Positions 45,001-49,692 of a DNA stretch of 49,692 nucleotides are shown here, piece after piece (position 1 is the first letter of the stretch; each line of letters begins with the position of its first letter). Both the position numbers and the translations under genes were made by a program. Source of the stretch: Myxococcaceae bacterium (lineage in GTDB: Bacteria; Myxococcota; Myxococcia; Myxococcales; Myxococcaceae); NCBI GenBank assembly GCA_004173515.1, contig SECN01000008.1, positions 1 through 49,692 of the forward strand, read 5' to 3'. The notes under the pieces are model-generated. The model had not been told where the DNA came from, made no database searches, and saw nothing but the letters and a program-made list of their open reading frames with translations.

Positions 45001-46085
45001 GCGCGTCGGAGGCCATGCCCGTGTCCGCCGCGCGTCCGGTGCCTTCCAGGCTTCCGGGCGTGAGGCCCTGGGGGACGCTGAGTCTCATCCTGGCGCTGGT
45101 GGTGCTCGCGTCGCTGGCGATCGGCACCGTGCCGGTGCCTCCGGTCGCCATCTTCGGCAGCCTCTGGGAAGCGCTGGGGCTGGGCGAGGCCTCCCAACGG
45201 ATGGATACGACGCAGCGGGCAGTGCTGTTCACGCTCCGCGTGCCGCGCGTGCTGCTGGGCATGATGGTGGGCGCGGTGCTGGCGACGACGGGCGCCGCGC
45301 TTCAAGCGCTCTTCCGCAACCCGCTGGTGGAGCCGGGCCTGCTGGGGACCTCCAGCGGCGCGGCGCTGGGCGCGGTGCTGGCCATCGTGATGGACGTGAC
45401 CCTGGGCGCGCACCTGGGCGAGCTGCGCATGCTGGTGGTGCCGGGCGCGGCCTTCCTGGGTGCGCTGGGGGCGACGTTGCTGGCCCAGCGGCTGGGCTCG
45501 GGGGGCGGCCGCACGGACACGCCGCGCATGCTGCTGTCGGGCGTGGCGGTGAGCGCGGGGGCGTTCGCGGGCATGGGGCTGTTGACGTTCTCGGCCACGG
45601 ACGCGCAGTTACGCTCCATCACCTTCTGGACCCTGGGCAGCCTGGGCGGCGCGTCGTGGCGGACGGTGGGCGCCGCGGCGGTGCCGCTGCTGCTCACGCT
45701 GGGACTGGTGCTGCGCGAGGCGCGAGCGCTCAACCTGGTGCTGCTGGGCGAGCGCGAGGCGTACCACCTGGGCGTGGACGTGGAGCGCCTCAAGCGGCGG
45801 CTCATCCTCTCCGCGGCGTTGGGCGTGGGGGCCTCGGTGGCCTTCACGGGGATGATTGGCTTCGTGGGCCTGCTGGTGCCCGCGCTGCTGCGCATGGCGC
45901 TGGGGCCTGATCATCGAAGGTTGCTGGCTGCGTCCGCGCTGACAGGGGCGTCGTTGCTGCTGGCGTCCGACCTGCTCTCGCGCACCCTGTCCGTGCCGTC
46001 GGAGCTGCCGGTGGGCGCGCTCACCGCCGTGCTGGGCGTGCCGGCCTTCATCGCGCTCCTGTCGCGCGGCAGGGGGATGGCATGA
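44997..46085 (+). CDS. hmuU: FecCD-family heme ABC transporter permease
   Basis: A 362-residue inner-membrane permease with about ten helices. Family hallmarks are RVPRVLLGMMVGAVLATTGAALQALFRNPLVEPGLLGTSSGAALGA, RMLLSGVAVSAGAFAG, ITFWTLGSLGGASWRTV, LLGEREAYHLGVDVERLKRRLIL (cytoplasmic coupling region), VAFTGMIGFVGLLVPALLRMALGPDHRRLL and a C-terminal GVPAFIALLSRGRGM. It forms the membrane channel of HmuTUV. The start overlaps the hmuT stop and its stop overlaps the ATG of the repeat ORF, which itself runs into hmuV. Confidence 0.94.
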   Translation: MSASEAMPVSAARPVPSRLPGVRPWGTLSLILALVVLASLAIGTVPVPPVAIFGSLWEALGLGEASQRMDTTQRAVLFTLRVPRVLLGMMVGAVLATTGAALQALFRNPLVEPGLLGTSSGAALGAVLAIVMDVTLGAHLGELRMLVVPGAAFLGALGATLLAQRLGSGGGRTDTPRMLLSGVAVSAGAFAGMGLLTFSATDAQLRSITFWTLGSLGGASWRTVGAAAVPLLLTLGLVLREARALNLVLLGEREAYHLGVDVERLKRRLILSAALGVGASVAFTGMIGFVGLLVPALLRMALGPDHRRLLAASALTGASLLLASDLLSRTLSVPSELPVGALTAVLGVPAFIALLSRGRGMA

Positions 46086-46588
46086 GCGTGCACGACTCCG
46101 AGGCCGGTGCGCCGGTCGAACCCGTGGGAGACCGAGTGGGGCAGGCGGCGCGTGACACGGCCTCCGTGGAGGGAGTTCCGTCGGGTGCGACGCGCTCCCA
46201 GGAGACACGTGACCCGGGCCCTGCCTCCGCGGCGGGAATGCCGGCTGGCACCACGCGCTTCGGGCAGAGGGCACGCGATGCGGACCCGACGGTCGTCACG
46301 GGCGCACCGACTGGCACCTGGCGCTCCATGCAGTGGATCCGCGTGCGTCCGGCGACACGCGACCTGGATCCGACCTTCTTCACGGGCGCACCGGCGGGCC
46401 TCACCCGCTCCGGACAGAGGGCCCGCGTGAACCCGGAGGCGCGTGATGCGACTCCCGTGACGGGCATGACGCGTTCCACGCAGAAGGCTCGCGTGGCTTC
46501 AGGGGCCCCTGAGACGGAGCTGGCTTCCGTTCGCGCGTGCCGGCCACCCCAGCGCATGCGACGCGCCAGGAGGCGGTATGAGCCTTGA
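46082..46588 (+). CDS. Repeat-built ORF wedged between hmuU and hmuV
   Basis: A 168-codon frame starting in the hmuU stop (ATGA) and overlapping the first 11 bases of hmuV. The core is five degenerate units beginning at 46171, 46234, 46300, 46384 and 46462. Their spacings of 63, 66, 84 and 78 bases are all multiples of three. In the protein they read roughly as (V)TGAPTG-T-RS-Q-AR-x-RD-DP. It is Arg-, Thr- and Pro-rich with no signal or membrane segment, and the tail (PPQRMRRARRRYEP) is very basic. I recognise no family. It may be a real, rapidly evolving small protein, or a translated spacer that keeps the operon coupled while separating hmuV. Confidence 0.5.
   Translation: MSVHDSEAGAPVEPVGDRVGQAARDTASVEGVPSGATRSQETRDPGPASAAGMPAGTTRFGQRARDADPTVVTGAPTGTWRSMQWIRVRPATRDLDPTFFTGAPAGLTRSGQRARVNPEARDATPVTGMTRSTQKARVASGAPETELASVRACRPPQRMRRARRRYEP
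46171..46510. repeat. Degenerate 63-84-base repeats between hmuU and hmuV
   Basis: Five copies begin with GGG(A/C)-type starts, best seen as GGGCGCACCG at 46300 and 46384. Each carries a CGCTCC or CGCTTC-(GGGCAGAGGGC-like) centre. Unit lengths stay in frame. The period is close to that of the FAAL-ACP linker repeats in the NRPS (60-72 bases), although I could not show sequence identity by eye. Confidence 0.75.
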
Positions 46589-47381
46589 GGCGCGCGACGT
46601 GGAGGTATGGCGCGGGCGTGGGCGCGTGGCGGGCCCGCTGTCGCTGGAGGTGAAGCCCGGCGAGGTGCTGGCCGTGGTGGGGCCCAACGGCGCGGGCAAG
46701 TCGTCGCTGCTGGCCGCGCTGTCGGGCGAGCTGCGCTGCAAGACCGGTGAGGTGTTCCTGGAAGGCCGGGCGCTGCATCAGTGGCCGCTGGTGGAGCGCG
46801 CGCAGCGACTGGGCGTGCTGCTCCAGGAGTCCTCGCTGGGCTTCGGCTTCACCGCGCTGGAAGTGGCCGTCCTGGGGCGCAGTCCGCACGCGCGGCGAGG
46901 CGGCGAGGAATCCGACCTGGAGGTGGCCCGCGCCGCGCTGGACGCCACCGACACGCAGCACCTGGCCTCGCGTGCGTACACCACGCTGTCGGGCGGCGAA
47001 CGCCAACGCGTGCAGCTTGCCCGCGTGCTGGCCCAACTGTGGACGCCTCCCACGCAGGGCCACCGCTACCTGCTCCTGGATGAGCCGACGGCGAGCCTGG
47101 ACCTCTCCCACCAGCACCTGGTGCTGGAGCGGGCGCGGGCGTTCGCCCACGAAGGCGGCGCGGTGCTCACCGTGCTGCATGACCTGAACCTGGCCGCGCG
47201 CTACGCGGACCGCATCGCGGTGTTGGATCAGGGCCGGTGCGTGGAGACAGGCACCCCTTCGAACGTGCTCACCCCGGACCTCATCGCGAACACCTTCGGG
47301 TTGCGCGTGGAGGTCGTGTCGCGGCCGGACCTGCCCGGCCCGCTGGTGATTCCCATGGGCCGCGCATCGCCGCCGCCCTGA
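46578..47381 (+). CDS. hmuV: Heme ABC transporter ATPase
   Basis: A 267-residue ABC ATPase with all expected motifs: Walker A GPNGAGKSSLL, Q-loop LLQESSLGFGF, signature LSGGERQRVQLARVLAQLW, Walker B YLLLDEPTASLD, and the switch His in LHDLNLAARYADRI. The C-terminus TFGLRVEVVSRPDLPGPLVIPMGR is typical of heme/siderophore importers. The insert LWTPPTQGHRY before Walker B is common in HmuV. An AGGAGG ribosome site seven bases upstream lies inside the repeat ORF, so hmuV can be started independently. It powers HmuU. The operon ends after this gene at a large hairpin. Confidence 0.95.
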   Translation: MSLEARDVEVWRGRGRVAGPLSLEVKPGEVLAVVGPNGAGKSSLLAALSGELRCKTGEVFLEGRALHQWPLVERAQRLGVLLQESSLGFGFTALEVAVLGRSPHARRGGEESDLEVARAALDATDTQHLASRAYTTLSGGERQRVQLARVLAQLWTPPTQGHRYLLLDEPTASLDLSHQHLVLERARAFAHEGGAVLTVLHDLNLAARYADRIAVLDQGRCVETGTPSNVLTPDLIANTFGLRVEVVSRPDLPGPLVIPMGRASPPP

Positions 47382-47395
47382 AGCAAAGGCTTCCT

Positions 47396-47465
47396 CCCGC
47401 GAGGAGGGGGTCCACGCGCGAGAACGCCCCTCCAAGGCCGCGCGTCGGACCCTCCTCGCGGCGGG
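47396..47465. terminator. Long compound hairpin between convergent hmuV and tetR genes
   Basis: CCCGCGAGGAGGGGGTCC (47396-47413) pairs imperfectly with the segment 47447-47465 (GGACCCTCCTCGCGG plus GCGGG side). An inner perfect stem is formed by ACGCGCG (47414-47420) and CGCGCGT (47439-47445). The structure fills the 91-base gap between two converging genes and can act in both directions. A T-tract is absent, as is usual in this genome. Confidence 0.7.
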
Positions 47466-47472
47466 ATGTTGC

Positions 47473-48147
47473 TCACATCCGGACCGCGCGCTCCCGGGCC
47501 GTCCGGCGCACGGGCGCCTGCGCCGCCGGCTCCGGGCGCAGGTAGCCCAGCGCGAGCGCGGCGACCTCCTCCACGAAGGCTTCGTCCTCCAGGTAGTCCG
47601 GACGCTCCGTCACCGCCGTGTGGCAGAGGGCCTCCACGGAGGTCACCAGGACGAAGACGGCCATGTCCAGGTTCCGGGGGCGCAGCTCCTCGAAGCGCGG
47701 CGCCAGGAAGGCGCGCACCAGCCGGAACAGGCGCTGCGAATACACATCCGACAGGCCCCACTGGCGCATGCGCGGCATCAGCTCATGCAGCACCTGGTGC
47801 AGGCGCGGGTTCTCCCGCTTCACGGCGATGACCTGCCGGATGAGCGCGCGCATCGCCACGGGCAGCGGCTGTCCGGCCAGCGGCACCAGCCCGGCCTCGA
47901 AGTCCGACAGCCCCCGAGCTCGGTGCTGCTCCATCAGCGCCGTCACCAGCCCCTCCTTGCTGGGGAAGTACTGGTAGAGCGAACCGACGCTCACGCCCGC
48001 CTCCTGCGCGATGCGGTTGGTGCTCGCGGCCTCGTACCCGTCCTTGAGCAGAACGCGAGCAGTCGCGGTGAGGATGGCATCGCAGGTGGCCTGCGCCCGC
48101 TCCTGGCGGGGTGCCCTGCGACGGGACGGGGGCGGACGGCGGGGCAT
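47473..48147 (-). CDS. TetR family transcriptional regulator
   Basis: A 224-residue regulator from the ATG at 48147, preceded by CCGGAGG. The N-terminal DNA-binding domain is TCDAILTATARVLLKDGYEAASTNRIAQEAGVSVGSLYQYFPSKEGLVTALM, a textbook TetR HTH. The C-terminal half is helical and ligand-binding (ALIRQVIAVKRENPRLHQVLHELMPR, FVLVTSVEALCHTAVTERPDYLEDEAFVEEVAALALGYL). It is divergent from the SDR gene, with a perfect 12-bp palindrome between them. Auto-repression together with repression of the SDR is the likely arrangement. The inducer is unknown. The extra N-terminal 20 codons possible from 48207 would overlap that palindrome. Confidence 0.93.
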   Translation of the reverse strand: MPRRPPPSRRRAPRQERAQATCDAILTATARVLLKDGYEAASTNRIAQEAGVSVGSLYQYFPSKEGLVTALMEQHRARGLSDFEAGLVPLAGQPLPVAMRALIRQVIAVKRENPRLHQVLHELMPRMRQWGLSDVYSQRLFRLVRAFLAPRFEELRPRNLDMAVFVLVTSVEALCHTAVTERPDYLEDEAFVEEVAALALGYLRPEPAAQAPVRRTARERAVRM

Positions 48148-48183
48148 GGGACCTCCGGAAACCGAATGTGAGCCCAACGCGAG

Positions 48184-48212
48184 TTGAGAACGTGAGCGCT
48201 CACTCACATTCT
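48184..48212 (+). promoter_or_regulatory. Palindromic operator/promoter between tetR and the SDR gene
   Basis: GTGAGCGCTCAC (48192-48203) is a perfect 12-bp palindrome, a common form of TetR-family operator. On the plus strand it overlaps a possible promoter with TTGAGA (48184-48189) and a weak CATTCT (48207-48212) 17 bases later. The SDR start codon follows at 48219 without a clear ribosome site, so a very short leader is possible. Confidence 0.65.
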
Positions 48213-48218
48213 AACCCC

Positions 48219-49109
48219 ATGCAAACGACTTCGTCCCAGCCCCTCGTCCGCACTCCTGCTTCCACCCCCGCGCCCAGGTCCGGGGCCTTCCCCTACGCGG
48301 GGCACCGCGCCCTGGTGACGGGCGCGTCGTCCGGACTGGGTGAGGTGTTCGCCCGCGAGCTGGCGGCCCGCGGGATGGACCTCATCCTGGTGGCGCGCTC
48401 GGAGGACCGGCTGCGCGCGCTGGCCGCGAAGCTCCAGCAGGAGCACGGCATCCAGGCGGAGGTCATCGCGTTGGACCTGGGGCGCGAGGGCGCCGGCAAG
48501 GAGCTGCACGCGCGCTGCCAGGAGAAGGGGCTGCGCGTGGACCTGCTCGTCAACAACGCGGGCTTCGGCTCCCACGGCGCGTTCGAGTCCGCGTCGTTCG
48601 CGCGGCAGCACGAGCAGGTGATGCTCAACGTCACGGCGCTGGCGGACACCTGCCACCTGTTCCTGCCGGACATGCTCGCGCGGGGCGTGGGCGGCATCCT
48701 CAACGTGGCCTCCCTGGCGGGCTTCCAGCCGGTGCCGTACATGGCCATCTACGGGGCCACGAAGGCGTTCGTGCTGTCGCTCACGGAGGCGCTGTCGGAG
48801 GAGACGCGTGAGCGGGGCGTGCGCGTGCTGGCGCTCTGCCCGGGGCCGGTGCGGACGGCCTTCTTCGACGTGGTGGGCACGACGCAGGCCGCGGTGGGCC
48901 CGATGGCGACGGCGGAGGAGGTCGTGCTGCGCGGCCTCAAGGCCCTGGATCAGGGCCGGGCCTCGGTGGTGCCGGGGTTTCGCAACTGGATGCAGGCCAA
49001 CCTGACGCGCTTCACGCCGCGCTGGGTGGGCCTGCGGGTGGCGGGCGGGATGATGAAGCCGCCCGCGGCGTCGGGGCCGAAGTCGGACGCGGTGAGCGCC
49101 TCGCCGTAG
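48219..49109 (+). CDS. Short-chain dehydrogenase/reductase (SDR)
   Basis: A 296-residue classical SDR. The Rossmann motif is ALVTGASSGLGEVFARELAARG, followed by LILVARSEDRLRALA, IALDLGREGAG, LLVNNAGFGSHG (NNAG) and the catalytic Ser-Tyr-Lys in VASLAGFQPVPYMAIYGATKAF. VLALCPGPVRTAFFD is the PG cofactor loop. The ARSEDR stretch after beta-2 suggests NADP(H) preference. A membrane-leaning C-terminus (FTPRWVGLRVAGGMMK) is typical of the DltE/YqjQ-like subgroup that acts on lipids or aldehydes. It is transcribed away from tetR and probably controlled by it through the palindrome. Substrate unknown. Confidence 0.92.
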   Translation: MQTTSSQPLVRTPASTPAPRSGAFPYAGHRALVTGASSGLGEVFARELAARGMDLILVARSEDRLRALAAKLQQEHGIQAEVIALDLGREGAGKELHARCQEKGLRVDLLVNNAGFGSHGAFESASFARQHEQVMLNVTALADTCHLFLPDMLARGVGGILNVASLAGFQPVPYMAIYGATKAFVLSLTEALSEETRERGVRVLALCPGPVRTAFFDVVGTTQAAVGPMATAEEVVLRGLKALDQGRASVVPGFRNWMQANLTRFTPRWVGLRVAGGMMKPPAASGPKSDAVSASP

Positions 49110-49116
49110 CGGAGGC

Positions 49117-49692
49117 TCAGCTCGCCGGGCGCCGGGGGACGGGCGGCGTGGGGGAGTCCAGCGCGGCGGCGATCTGCTCGTCGGTGAGCTGGAAGAACAC
49201 CGCGCCGCGCGGGGCCCACTCGCCGGTGAAGACGAAGTTGGGGCGCGCCGTGGGCGCTGGCTGCGGCACCTTGCCGCCCTGGGACGTGAAGGGCGGAGGG
49301 CGGACGAAGCCCTCCAGCTCCTTGGCGTTGATGCCACAGAAGGCGACGACGGCCGGATCGATCCACTGCTCGACGTCGATGGCGCCCTCGGCCGTCGCGA
49401 ACTCCAGGATGAGGCCCTCCGGCGCCTGCACGTACATGGACTTGCACATGTTGTGATTGACAGGCCCCGCCACCCAGTAGCCATGCGAGCGCAGCCGGTC
49501 GCGCAGCGCCAGCAGCTCCACTTCCGTGGGGACGCTCAGCGCCAGGTGCTGCATCGCGCCCGGGGCCACCGACCCCGCGCTGAAGCCCGGGTGCGAGACG
49601 CCAATCACCGGCTCGATGGTCGCCATGTCCGGCGCCTGCACGAAGCTCAGGGAGCAGGTGTCCCCCAGCCGCAGGAACGCGTGCACGGTGTT
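49117..49692 (-). CDS. VOC (glyoxalase/bleomycin resistance) family protein, N-terminus off the window
   Basis: About 191 residues are visible and the frame stays open at the window edge, so the start lies outside. HAFLRLGDTCSLSFVQAPD, then GAMQHLALSVPTEVELLALRDRLRSHGYWVAGPVNHNMCKSMYVQAPEGLILEFATAEG, is the beta-alpha-beta-beta-beta VOC fold. It has the His of QHLALSV and the Glu of ILEFATA as likely metal ligands. The C-terminal part (PPFTSQGGKVPQPAP, GAVFFQLTDEQIAAAL) is not typical of glyoxalase I itself, so a dioxygenase-like or uncharacterised VOC enzyme is more likely. It is convergent with the SDR gene, with a 7-base gap. Confidence 0.85.
   Translation of the reverse strand, partial: NTVHAFLRLGDTCSLSFVQAPDMATIEPVIGVSHPGFSAGSVAPGAMQHLALSVPTEVELLALRDRLRSHGYWVAGPVNHNMCKSMYVQAPEGLILEFATAEGAIDVEQWIDPAVVAFCGINAKELEGFVRPPPFTSQGGKVPQPAPTARPNFVFTGEWAPRGAVFFQLTDEQIAAALDSPTPPVPRRPAS

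Noticed and set aside
46048..46557. A minus-strand frame across the hmuU-hmuV repeat region with its own repeated pattern
   Set aside because: Any in-frame repeat yields repeats on the other strand. It has no operon context and overlaps hmuU, while the plus frame is coupled to both neighbours.

Overview
The window is very GC-rich, uses GC-rich codons, and carries gene families typical of predatory myxobacteria: a DUSAM-domain protein, Gly/Ser-rich lipoproteins and a very large hybrid NRPS-PKS. The most likely source is a Myxococcaceae genome (Corallococcus/Myxococcus type). This is inferred from gene content, not from a marker gene. I saw no rRNA, tRNA, CRISPR array, transposase or plasmid feature, and no gene-free stretch longer than 300 bases.

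Left flank (1-4.2 kb): a partial DUF2089 zinc-ribbon protein, a DUF2071 protein and an acyltransferase-3 membrane protein lie on the minus strand. The acyltransferase has no ordinary start codon. A tight plus-strand pair follows, a secreted Cys-rich protein and a DUSAM protein. Next comes a minus-strand nucleotidyltransferase-like gene that starts 7 bases after the NRPS stop.

Centre (4.2-33.4 kb): one reading frame of about 9,730 codons on the minus strand encodes a complete lipopeptide assembly line. In order it holds: FAAL-ACP loading unit; C-A-PCP; KS-AT-ACP (malonyl type, no reductive domains); C followed by a degenerate adenylation domain split by a luciferase-like monooxygenase and lacking a carrier protein; five C-A-PCP modules; and a thioesterase. 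Hand-read adenylation codes suggest an aromatic residue, then (after the ketide) two weakly Pro-like residues, Val, a Gln-like residue and Asp. There are no epimerase or methyltransferase domains. Degenerate in-frame tandem repeats fill two inter-domain linkers. An outer-membrane beta-barrel gene lies just upstream.

Right-centre (34.4-39.8 kb): mostly ordinary genes. They are an M20 amidohydrolase, a lipoprotein, a YaiI/UPF0178 protein, a GT39-like multi-pass membrane protein, a small membrane protein and a secreted Shelph-like phosphatase.

Heme uptake operon (39.8-47.4 kb, plus strand): a Fur-box-like palindrome sits between the -35 and -10 elements of a promoter. It is followed by a small Com-like zinc finger gene, a TonB-dependent receptor (hmuR), HmuY, HmuS and the ABC importer hmuT-hmuU-hmuV. 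Most junctions are ATGA or TGATG overlaps. A 168-codon ORF made of degenerate 63-84-base repeats is wedged between hmuU and hmuV. The operon ends at a long compound hairpin shared with a convergent TetR gene.

Right edge (47.5-49.7 kb): a TetR regulator is divergent from a short-chain dehydrogenase, with a perfect 12-bp palindrome between them. A partial VOC-family protein runs off the window.
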